Position numbers and translations under genes: made by a program | The notes under the pieces: model-generated | Told to the model about the DNA's origin: nothing | Database searches by the model: none | What the model saw: the letters and a program-made list of their open reading frames with translations, nothing else | In this document: positions 43,905 to 54,214 of the stretch, piece after piece | Numbering within the stretch: position 1 is the first letter of the stretch | Layout of the letters: each line of letters opens with the position of its first letter | NCBI RefSeq assembly: GCF_001039355.2 | Contig: NW_019775660.1 | Coordinates: 149,504-213,503 of the forward strand | DNA from: Lingula anatina | Lineage: Eukaryota > Brachiopoda > Lingulata > Lingulida > Lingulidae | Length of the DNA: 64,000 bases | Reading direction: 5' to 3'

Positions 43905-46900
43905 GACTTTCATCCAGTAGTTTTGCACTCCACAATATCTTTATTGTGCTGCCGCTCGTGTTCAAAATCAACTGATACAATTTAACATATACATAAATTA
44001 GCGATAGCTTTATTAATTCGAAATTGGTACAAGTAATTTTAATTAGTAAATACAGTGAAACCCTCATAAAAGATATTAAACCCAAGAATTGGTGAAAGTT
44101 TTTTGGCTAAAATACCAGTGCACTTTGACCCATAATAAATCAGAATAAGAACAAGTAGTTAAGATGTTGCACGTATTTTATAACGAGAAAGATATGACTC
44201 GTAAATGAGAGAAGAGTTTCATTAGCTCTGTATGTATCAATTTAAATTATTGTTTTTCTTTTTATCAAGAGCTTATGAAATATGTAGGTATTACCTCCAA
44301 TATTTAGGGGTAATTGACCTGGATTTATATTCCAGGTGAAATGACCCTAGTCATTTACTCCCTGATGATGGTGACTGACAGTCACAGAAATATTGGAGGT
44401 AATACCTACATATTTTATAAGCTCTTGATAAAAAGAAAAACAATAATTTAAAAAGATATGACTCGTTTTTCAGACAACCAAGTAAGCCTACCTAGTTTAA
44501 GCATACTATTTCGGGTTCATCTTTAACAGATGTACTTCGAATTTTAAATCGAAAAGTGAAGACCAACTTTTGGGTTAAAATTTGTCCCCAGTGTCCCATG
44601 TACTTACTCAGTCTGTATCACCTGTCCAATCTCGCCAGGCCCACGTGGTTTTAACGTCAGTGTCTCCATACCCGGCGCGTCAAGGCAGAGAGCGTTGTCA
44701 CGGATACTGGGCTTCACTAAAACAAGGCGTGGACATTTCCGTTGAGTAATGAGCTTGTTGTTCTTGTCGATTAGCATCCAATGCCTGTGTAAATAAATTA
44801 CCTGACAATATTTAAAGCAATATAACAAAGGTGATTTGTATAAGCAGTAATCTTTACTTTAATCGTGAATTATGGAGCATTTTTCCGGGGGGGGGGGGGG
44901 AGGGGGAGGAGATTTATNNNNNNNNNNNNNNNNNNNNNNNNNNNNNNNNNNNNNNNNNNNNNNNNNNNGGGGGGGAGGAGATTTATTAGGATAGATTTTA
45001 AAATGCAAACATGACTGATGTTTACATTTGAAAAGCTTAGATTCAATAAGAAATTATATTTAGAATACAGCGGTATGAAATAAAAAAGTATATTCACTAA
45101 AATCCAAAATACCGATCAGAAACGCAAATGAAGACCTTATTTTCGGAACTTGCAATGGCTCTCTATCACCTCGAGTTTCAGACAACTAACGCCGACTTGC
45201 TGCTATCATTCGTTTACTATCACCATGAATTTCAGAGTACTACTGCTGCCTCTTATACCTGCATACTCTTCCCATCATTTTCACTCCTAAATTATTTGGC
45301 AGGTTATCAGAAAAAATAACTGGTTTTCCAAAACGACGCTGTCAACGGCTTGAGAATGTTCTCATTACTCAAAATGGTTTATATGAATAGTAATGAATTT
45401 CACCCCTTGACAGCAGTAAGAAAATGAAGACGGTTTCACTCTACTTGTTTATGAAATCTTGCTGTAACATTAGGTCTCAGCATGTTCATATAAGGGGTGG
45501 AGGGTTGCGCTTGGAAAAATGCGAAACTGGGGGTACGTGCAAAAGAGAGTCCTTCCTCCATTGTATTGTGACAGGAATCTGTAGAGCGTGACAAAATCTA
45601 GCTGGAACGGGGCTCACCCGTAACTACCAATGGGACACGGAGTACAATGTATCAAGGGGGACTCTCCGGCACGACACAGCACTCATCAGCAGATGGCGTG
45701 GCGCACAAGTATTGCATAATAGCAAGACAGTGAAGGTAATCGAGAACTATTAAATGGTAATTTCACCCTTTTAAATGACATAAAAATTCTAATTGGACAG
45801 GTAAATGCAAATAGAATCCTTTCTGCCCTTTCTGCGACGAATGAATGAGTTGTTGTTGACTGTGCTATCAAATATCTCAGCTCCTCATTTCAAATAGAGT
45901 TGCATGTTATTTCGACACCTTTTTAGAGGCGTAACAGGAATGGTAGTCCGCTGGAAACCGTAGTCCGTTACCCATTACTTTATACAGGTGACATTTGTCC
46001 CATAATTTAACCCCAATACCCAAACTAATCCTAACCTGTACTAATCATATGGGACCCTAGACTTCCATTCCTACCGGGTAGGACTACCATTCTTGTTGCA
46101 CCTGTATGCACCATGTCTTTACGCATGGATCATGTAAGTGTTGATAACTTTTAAATGACGGTCAGCTAGCCCATCTACCCGGATGCGTGAGGAGGCGAAT
46201 CTTTTTCTCTCACCTCCTCAAGTCGCACACTGTTGAAAAACCAAGAAGTTTTGCGTGCCAACAGCTTGTTTTAGATTAGTTACCTTTAAACATATAATAA
46301 TTTATCTTTTTAATCTAGCTTTGTATTGCTCCCCTTCATGTGGATCTAGATAATTTCACAAACTACAGTGTGGAAAGATTTTTGGAAATTATTTTTGGAC
46401 AAGCGAATGTTATTCGCTTTGGGCTTTTGAAAAAGTAAAAAGAAATCAGTCATTCACCGGCCTTTACAAAGGGTCGTTGGAGGGATAACGACTGTTCGTT
46501 TAAGATTCATATTCCACAATAAAATCAACTCATAGAAATATTTTAAAAATTCAATTTTACCACGAAAACAGGGGTTATCGCAATTATTGTGGAATCTGTG
46601 CTTGCTATCAGACCAAGTGGACTTTCATAGATGGCTATACCTCCGTAATGAAAAAAAAAAAGATCCGTGGATTAACCTTGAATGTAGGTTTGGATTCACT
46701 TAATATTGGTAATTATGAAAAAAATGCAGTTTACCCCCGGATTTATCTTTTTTGTGGCCAACATTAGCAGTTGTCTCTTTAACATACCTATCGGAGACGT
46801 GACCACACGTCACCCCCAGCTTAGAACATTCCACTTGGTCCACCTTTACCCCTGCACAGGACTTCACTGGGTAGATATACAGCTCCGAGATTTCTCCCAC

Positions 46901-47014
46901 GTACTGCAAACTTTTCTGCCTTTTCCTCCAAGTGAAGTAAGAAAAAGCAAATTTTATGAAAGATCCTGTCACTAAAGCAGCAAAAAGTGCAGCCTCGTCC
47001 CATCTCCCTTCCAT
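41641..47014 (-). CDS. MTARC: Mitochondrial amidoxime-reducing component (mARC, MOSC domain)
   Basis: Six exons (47014-46788, 44784-44608, 43774-43588, 43318-43169, then 42975-42836 or its copy 42367-42228, and 41752-41641) give 330 aa, close to vertebrate mARC length. The N-terminus has a hydrophobic anchor (AALFAALVTGSFIKFAFSYF), as expected for the outer mitochondrial membrane. MOSC-N is recognised by ISELYIYPVKSCAGVKV and SDRHWMLIDK. The Mo-ligand Cys is at about 242 (NFRPNMVVKDCGCYEED), followed by CILTTVDPDTGEM and the terminal KLGTIRIGDHVY. The enzyme reduces N-hydroxylated compounds with cytochrome b5 and its reductase. Exon 5 appears twice, 608 bp apart; using both would break the frame (140 nt), so only one is real or the duplication is an assembly error. 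Intron 1 contains a foldback element and a sequence gap. Confidence 0.92.
42054..43177. repeat. 516-bp direct duplication around an N, probable misassembly
   Basis: 42054-42569 and 42662-43177 are nearly identical. The one difference I noticed is gtgaaaaagcg versus gtgtaaaagcg. The right copy begins immediately after a poly-C run and one N at 42661. The left copy stops inside the start of mARC exon 4 and continues into unrelated sequence. This pattern fits overlapping contigs joined without collapse rather than a biological exon duplication. Confidence 0.85.
43850..43902. repeat. (TC)n and (CA)n tracts
   Basis: A CT-rich tract (43817-43850) followed by (CA)n, beginning about 40 bases upstream (minus sense) of the mARC exon 3 acceptor. 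Confidence 0.85.
44188..44466. mobile_element. Foldback element with 64-bp near-perfect arms
   Basis: Arms 44241-44304 and 44389-44452 are reverse complements over 64 bases with one mismatch; the spacer is 84 bases. The 15-base word aaagatatgactcgt occurs at 44188-44202 and again at 44452-44466, so a direct repeat brackets the structure. It lies in mARC intron 1 and encodes no protein. The near-perfect arms imply a young insertion or selection for the hairpin. Confidence 0.75.
44887..44985. other. Assembly gap (51 N) between duplicated G-rich edges
   Basis: N occupies 44918-44968. The sequence before (gggggaggagatttat) and after (gggggaggagatttatt) is the same, so the gap probably joins two ends of the same poly-G locus and may have zero or negative real length. 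Confidence 0.9.
45000..45927. other. mARC intron 1 interior, no gene seen
   Basis: No supported coding sequence; short open frames lack domains. Confidence 0.5.
45928..46102. mobile_element. MITE-like element, family 1, copy 4 (inverted)
   Basis: Reads in the opposite orientation to the other copies: aacaggaatggtagtccg at the left, tcccataatttaaccccaat in the core and ggactaccattcttgtt at the right. It is inside mARC intron 1. Confidence 0.72.
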
Positions 47015-47349
47015 TGCGGATACTAGTGTGTAAATTATGCTCGTTTTTCTAACATTAACCTTATGAGGGCAGGGTGTTAACGTCTGCGCAAGCGTTTCAA
47101 ATCTAGGTCAGGTCAATGGCCAACATGTATGGTAGGGGACGGCCATTCCCGTAGATATTCGTAGTCAGTCCTTGTAAATCTTGATCAGTCACCAACTGAT
47201 TACGATTCAACCACGAATCCTGAAATTTGTCAATTCCTAGCGATTCGTGGGATTCTTGGTCTGTGTGAAATAGGGGCATTAACCAGGCACAAACCGCGAA
47301 TCATTAGCGAATTCACTTAAAACATAATCGACAGCGTTGGTGTAACCCA

Positions 47350-47470
47350 GGTCCCCGTAACTCAAGCGGCTGACTCCATAACTCGCCCATACTCGTCCCA
47401 TATAATACATTGTAGCCTCTATGTGATATCGCCATTCGCAATACGCGATGCTTTCGAATTACTGGTCCCT
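47350..47470. repeat. Inverted-repeat element, family 5, copy 2
   Basis: Shares ccataactcgcccatactcg and ctctatgtgatatcgccatt with 34363-34510, with ends ggtccccgtaactc and gaattactggtccc. It lies upstream of the mARC start. Confidence 0.66.
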
Positions 47471-47479
47471 GGTTGTTAT

Positions 47480-48680
47480 ATATCTCTCCCAGTTGCAAAT
47501 CAAAAGGTAAAGATAAACCAGCCTGTTCATACCGATTCCATTGAAAATATGATGAAAGCGAATGCAAAGTATGTTTTAATTTATTCATCTCGTGATACGT
47601 TAAAAAGCAAATATTGTCTGTGAATGTGTTCCCATACCTACATGGTTCTAACAGGATCGATCCATCTCCGAGAGGTTTCTCCCTAAATTGCTTTCAGCTT
47701 AAGCGGCTTAGATGTCTGGCACGCCTACTGAAGCTGTTAAACGACAATTAATTACACCTTTGCAGCTGCAGTTGTCCAGGGAATACCGATAAGTTTTATC
47801 AATTAGCGGACTACAACTGCACTTACACAGTTGCTATCTGATATAGACCTTTTTTTTTTTTGCTTAGTGTATAAACCTACGTCAAAATCCCATAGGAATA
47901 ATAAAAACTGTTCCGTCTTAATTATCTGTAGGTTTATCACTGAATGCCATATCATATCAGCCACTTCGTTTTTCTATAAATCTTATAATAAACTTGTCAG
48001 TGTTAAGTCTGGTCTTACCTCTACAAATCAGTGGGAACCGGATGATAATCTCAATCTCGGAGTATTCATTGGTACACGTCAGTGCAGTTTATTGTACATT
48101 AGGTTAACTCGAGCAACATTGTGTCACACTTCGTTTGATAAAAAAAAAAAAAAAACAATGTTACAGTTCGCACACACAGTCCCAATATCCTGTGCAAAAC
48201 AATCCTTTTCATATTTCTATCTGGCTTAGAGAGATTACAAACGCAGCGGTGAATGGTTTTAAAAAATCAGAGGCGTCCGGAAAGCTTATTGCTTGGACTA
48301 ACTTGCATGCACAATGCATTTTAAGAACACAAAATACTGTATTGTCAACAACTATTAAACAAACAGGCAATTAAGGTTACGGCAATTCAGAGATGAAGCA
48401 GGAAGTTGAAACGGCTGAAAGCCACGTCGAGATCTTATCATTGGTTTTTTTCCACGCGTTCCCATGGCAACTGCAGATCGGCGAAAAGAGGAAGTTGAAT
48501 GATGCTTGGCGCTTTGGAAAGTACGAGAGAGCAGCCAGCCTCCTTCTGTGACATTTTAGATCGCGTAATGACCCTGCAAATACATCAGTCTGACAAAGAT
48601 TTTGTATATCTAAATTAAAGGAGGACTTTCTTTCCATGTTTGATGACATTCGATACACAGACTGTTAGAACAGAGGGCAT
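47480..48680. other. Intergenic between mARC and GPCR 2
   Basis: A divergent intergenic space with T runs (47850) and an A run (48140). No TATA box convincingly placed for either gene was found, and no other gene is visible. Confidence 0.45.
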
Positions 48681-48686
48681 ATTGAA

Positions 48687-49844
48687 ATGGAATACACAAC
48701 ACTTTCAAATGACAGCGGAGGTGGAGATAATCCGGAACGTTACAACAGCTATGTGTACACCAGAAATATAGACATCGTTGGTTTCATATGTGCTTCTCTT
48801 GGTGGGGCAGTGAACATGGTATCCCTCTGTGCCCTGCGTGCTTTTTCCATTAAGAAGAAAAGATCCGGGCGACTTCTGATCAACCTTGCCTTCTCAAACG
48901 TCATGTTTTGTTCAATTCTTATGCTGTACAGTGCGCTGGACGCTGCAAGGTTGACCGCCGAAATTAACAATGGTATCAACTTCTCAATGTTTCAATCTAA
49001 CGTTGCATATGGATATGACGTCGACGTCACATCGGAACGTACCACGTCTCTGTATGACGTCACTTTTGAATATGAGTATGACGCAACATTGCAGCCACGC
49101 ACCCCGAACGGAAATGACGTCAAAATCTGGCACGACAGTGGCCCACTTTCATGTCTGTACCTTTTTTCCGTGTCTTTGGCCTGGATACGTGAACTTTTCC
49201 CGTTCTTGGCTACAACGTGGCTTGTTGTGGACCAGTTTATGGGCGTGGCTTTCCCACTACGTCACGACCAGATCTTCTCAACTAAAGTTGTCGTATTGTT
49301 GATAGTGTCCACTTATGTTATACCACTTTTTTATTTGACCGTCTCGACTGTGACCGATGGCGCATATCATACTAAGATAGACTGTACGGTGTTTTTCTTT
49401 AATAGATATAGGCACATGGAATACCTAGATCCCTTTTTTGTCGCTAGTGGTATTTTGGTGGCGACAGTGTTCCTCACGAACTTGGTCTTGTATTTGTTGC
49501 TCATGGTTATTGTAAGATGCCAAAGGATTCATTTAACACGTACAAAAAAATATAAGTCAAAAATAGGAGAGAAGGAAGATCGTAATGTTTGCATTATTGT
49601 CAGCCAGTTGTTTTGCACTTTGTTTGTTTTCTGGTCACCAATGGTGGTTCTGTATTTTTTAACAATATTTAACAAAGGGGACATTGACCATTCGGTCATC
49701 GACACTGTGGCGTTTATAACGGCCCTTAACCCCTTAGCGGACGCGGTGGTGTACGGATTACGCCTTGAACAAGTACGCAAGGCGTACAGTTCCTTCTTCA
49801 AAAGAATTATACAGGGTTGTTCGTGTAAATTTGAAGTTTTGTGA
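48687..49844 (+). CDS. Orphan rhodopsin-class GPCR, intronless
   Basis: A single open frame of 385 aa with seven hydrophobic segments: about 28-50, 62-84, 155-185, 199-221, 249-277, 301-327 and 338-357. TM2 carries LLINLAFSNVMF (Asp of LxxxD replaced by Asn/Ser context), the TM3 end reads DQF (182-184) in place of DRY, and TM7 reads NPLADAVVYG, an expanded NPxxY. C156 near TM3 and C233 in loop 2 could form the usual disulfide. Between TM2 and TM3 there are about 65 extra residues rich in Asp, Glu, Tyr and Thr (about 85-152); this loop is normally about ten residues. The tail has Cys residues (GCSC). It may be a retrogene because it lacks introns, unlike GPCR 1. Ligand unknown. Confidence 0.85.
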   Translation: MEYTTLSNDSGGGDNPERYNSYVYTRNIDIVGFICASLGGAVNMVSLCALRAFSIKKKRSGRLLINLAFSNVMFCSILMLYSALDAARLTAEINNGINFSMFQSNVAYGYDVDVTSERTTSLYDVTFEYEYDATLQPRTPNGNDVKIWHDSGPLSCLYLFSVSLAWIRELFPFLATTWLVVDQFMGVAFPLRHDQIFSTKVVVLLIVSTYVIPLFYLTVSTVTDGAYHTKIDCTVFFFNRYRHMEYLDPFFVASGILVATVFLTNLVLYLLLMVIVRCQRIHLTRTKKYKSKIGEKEDRNVCIIVSQLFCTLFVFWSPMVVLYFLTIFNKGDIDHSVIDTVAFITALNPLADAVVYGLRLEQVRKAYSSFFKRIIQGCSCKFEVL

Positions 49845-49849
49845 AACTA

Positions 49850-50256
49850 TACAAAATGTACACTTGTTTATCTCACAATTTTTTTTTTTTTTTTTTGTAA
49901 TATTCATATCTGTGATGGATTAAATGGCGTTTACGCTGTGGGATTTGGGATTCGGACGCTGTAGAACCGTTCAAGTGTGGTAAACTCACTATACAACATT
50001 GGTCAAAAAGGTTGTCCAACCTCCAATTCCACGTGTTTTAGTTTAAAAATGCTCACAGATTATTGACCTTTAACGAGCACTTCCTTATTGTAATTATGTG
50101 AAAATTTGGTAATTCTTGGTGGTGTCTTTTCAATTTAAGGAACATGCCTATACTTTTTGGGAGATCACAGTGAAACGTCGAAGTTAGGAGGAACATGTTA
50201 TAAGTGTGAATAATAGTATAAAATATGGATATATATTTGGTATTTTGAATCATTAA

Positions 50257-50337
<81 letters not shown>

Positions 50338-53290
50338 CCGTTGTTCAAAGTTGATTGTTCTAATACGTATAATGTTTCCAATTTGAAACGTATTTAAGGA
50401 TGGAGTGTTTTATTTCTTTTTTTCTTTCATTCACTTTTTTTGTCTTATGCAAAACATTTTAACAAAGACTACAACTGCACCTTGGTAAGATTTGCAAGGT
50501 ACATTTCCGAAAAGATCCCCTGTCTGAAGAATTCCGTCAATCTCGCATTTTATTTCAAAGAAGAAAGAGGAGATAAGTCTTGCTCGGTTTATTAACTGGA
50601 CATAAATTTAGCCACACAATTCTTACTTATCATCCTATATATGTAATAAGACCATAGCAGGTAAATCACTTCACTAGTTCAGAGGTATTCTGATAATGGT
50701 TTTATTTCCAGTAATATCTTAGACTCGACTTGGTTAATAATCCATATTAGAAAAATATTACACGTTTTCACATCCTCTGCAGTTTTTTTATCATTTGGCA
50801 GAAGTACATAAGGTTGAAAAATGAAAAAACGAATCGCTATTGTTTCGACGTTTTCCCGATAACACGATAACGTACACTAAAAAAAAGACCAATCACGAAC
50901 AATTTATTCAATCAATATTTAATGCTGTATAAAAAAAAAACATTTACACCTAGAGATCACAGGGAATTGTTCAATTAATAACTCCTATTGTCCCAATGTG
51001 CTCTATTATCTACTTGCACTATTAATGTCATTAAGATAATAAGGATTGCAAGTGGTTTATTACGCAATTAATACCATCTGTCGAGTGGCTGATTTGAAGT
51101 GAAGGAAAGTTAGCTCTTCACCTGTTTGGAATTCATACGTACATTAGACGTTATCCATCAGCAGTTGTTATCATTTTTTAACACAAAGCCTTAAGCTAAT
51201 TATACCCTTACACCTTTTAAAAAGCTTACAAAACAAGAAAGCTTATACAGGATAATGGATTGCCGTTATGGCTTTCCCTCTACCTGGGTGGCAGATATTA
51301 TAGGGGAATCGTGGAAAAGCCACCCTGTGACTTTTGGCCAGATGAAAGCAATTAAATCTGCACGCGCGCAGATGGCATTGTACCCGTTTTGTAGGGAGTT
51401 ACTACAACAGATTACTGAGTTAACTTCAGTCTTAAGTAACAAGCTATTCATAAGAACTATTTTTATTTGTCACAAAAGAGGAAGTACATGTAATTAAAAC
51501 CAGAGCAATCAGCTGTCATGATCACTGTCAAGGGGACTTGGCTTTGGCCTGTTTTAACTTAAAAGTGACAGTGCCTGAACAGTCATGCAAACAGTTACCA
51601 GCCGTGTAATCAGCCTTCAGATTTCATCACATGGTGACAGAGAACCAAATGACTGCCTATTTATCTGAAGACATATCTGTGAATATCTGGTGAAAAATCA
51701 ATCTGCCGCCCTGGTAGAGGGTAGCTATGGCATACTTCACAATATATGCTAAATAAATCTTTATGTTGTCTTATTTTGCTTTTTGGTTTACTTGCTTTTT
51801 AAAGAAATGGCATCTCGTCGAATGTGATTTTAAACTCCACAATAAGCACATTATAAACATCAAATAGCAATTATTCTGACATATGTACTTGCCATCGGAT
51901 CACGCTGACCTTCATAACTTTGAACTAACTTTGAATATCGTAACGGATTCAATAACAATTGTAATTGTTATATTACTAGTTAGCATATATATAAGTATGG
52001 GAAAATCGTCGTTTACCCCAAGAAAATTCATTTTTCGGCATTTTCCCGTCAAATAGTGTGATAGGAAGAGGGCAAATTGCGTATGTATTATTCCGCATCA
52101 ACAATAAATACAGACACTTTAGTGTTCGTCGGAACCCTACTTTTTATCATAGATTATAGCTGTCATCTTTCTCACAATCGGGAAATATCTGGGGGTCTAT
52201 AGATCGTAACATTAAAGTGCAACTTACAATCTCATTTATACTCGCAAGTAAATTGTGTAATCCAGGGACAATCAATACAAACGTCAAACGCAGTAGAAAA
52301 AGGGTTGATACGAAAATAAAATATTTACAATGATTGTCAAGTCACGTAAGAGGGTAAAAGTCCCGTGTAACCTGAGAAACTTCATTATTTACAACAAAAA
52401 TCTAATTTTTAAAATATATTATATATTATATATTTAAAAAACGCTCAAAAACGGAGGCTTACAGCGACAAAAGATCTATACAATCGCATTTAAAACGCAT
52501 GCTTTAGTATTGATCTATATATTAAATATATTATATTACACTATGTTAACAAATCATATACTTATTTCTCACTCATTTTAATCTCTGATAGCTTCTGTAT
52601 ATGTACAGTATAAGTCGCACATTAGTAATGAGTAGAAGAAATAAATTAAATCGAAAAGAAAGTGGATAAGTATGTAAAAAAAGGAATTGAAAAAAAAAAA
52701 AAAGAAAACAAATAAAAACATTGTATCAGGAATGGTAGTCAGCCAAAAACCGGAGTCTGTGTCCGATATTTTTTTTACAGCTAACTTCTCAAACTTCTAT
52801 TTGACCTTAAGCCGTGTAACTCATATGCCACCCTGGAACTCTTTCCTAGAACTAAAAACACAGACAAGAATAAAGACTGTGCATGCACACTGTTATGGTT
52901 CATTAATTCATTTGAGATATTTAAGAACTGAAATAAAATTCTAATTAATAATGAGAATTTGAACTCAGTAAATGCACTTTGATATGCAAATCTTGTGTAT
53001 TTACAATGTCTTGCGTGCATATAATGTCTTGCATTAAACATATAATGTCTTGGAGTGCAACTCTTACGTACTTTTTTCTTGTAATGCCCTGTGTTCCTTC
53101 CGGTTTGCAGATAAGGGTTTTAATTTTAAATAAAAACCACCGACATGTGTAGTAATCGTTTTGGAATGAAAATACTACATTGATATAGGCAAATACAGGG
53201 GATACAGGGTGAAAAATACCACTCTGGGTATTTTAAGACAGTAAATAATACCAAAAGATATTTAAACTAATATTAAAAGATAACATGTGG
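49850..53290. other. Intergenic, no supported gene
   Basis: Very AT-rich. Contains a poly-T run (49879-49897), a long (AT)n tract (50259-50330) and A runs (50930, 52690). An open frame at 51255-51497 has no recognisable domain. No RNA gene was found. Confidence 0.55.
50259..50330. repeat. (AT)n microsatellite
   Basis: About 36 uninterrupted AT dinucleotides, a perfect self-complementary tract downstream of GPCR 2. Confidence 0.95.
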
Positions 53291-53292
53291 TC

Positions 53293-53540
53293 AGCCCCCC
53301 CCCCTTCGGTTTCTGAAAAAATAATCACACCAAAACCCCCCTTTTGAAATTAGAATCTTGACTAGCTAGATCATAGTTCTAAACCGCACCAAAGGGCACC
53401 TTTTGCCCTCCAAAACACCCAAAAAGTTTCGGGTCCCTTGAGCAGCCACGAACCTAACGCCAAGCGGGCGATGATCGGCTTCGCAGCCGAGGCTTGTCGT
53501 TCTGGACCCCCCTTCAAATAATCCTGGATCCGCCCCTGTA
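53293..53540. repeat. Dispersed repeat, family 6, copy 1
   Basis: Contains tgactagctagatcatagtt, ctaaaccgcaccaaa, cggcttcgcagccgagg and ends ccttcaaataatcctggatc cgcccctg. The copy at 63553-63820 has the same order in the same orientation. The end resembles the ggatccgcccctg terminus of family 2. No protein or clear left inverted end. Confidence 0.65.
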
Positions 53541-54214
53541 CTTAGACATTCAGAATAGAGCAGAGGGACTGTGACATATATACGCTTGGCGTATATATAT
53601 ATATGTTGAGGCCACTTAGCTGTCACTTTACATTACGTAATAAGTCAAGAAATATTTTTTAAGAAATCTTCACTACATACAATAGGAAAAATGGAATAAG
53701 AAAATCAGTATGAACATAACAATGACTCTTGAAATAAAAATAAATACATTTCCCGCGACTCCAAATTACTAAATTCCTTAACCAATAATCACTTTGTCGG
53801 GTCTTATTGCAACAAGTAATTCGCCGTTTTGGAAAGAGATATACAGTTTTAAATATCTAGTATTGTTCTATATATGCATAATTTGAGGCCCACGGACAAG
53901 GTCTTTTCAAATAGGCCTATGGAAGTTAACACTATCCGCGACTTGGATATTTGAAACTTGTTTTACAGTCATATCTCTCTATTTAAAAAAATAATACGTG
54001 GATTGTGAAGCAGAAACAAATCACAGTAAAACAGTAATGAAGATTTTTTTTATATGCAAGATAATGTCCTTGATATACATCTAACATTTCTTTCAGTTTA
54101 AACAAATTGGTCAGTCCGTCTTTGGTCGAAGCTTTTAAAATCACTGAAAACTCTTGATCGTCAATCCTAACGTCTTAAGTCTCTCTTCTGTAAAAGTCGC
54201 TGTTCTGTCGTTGC

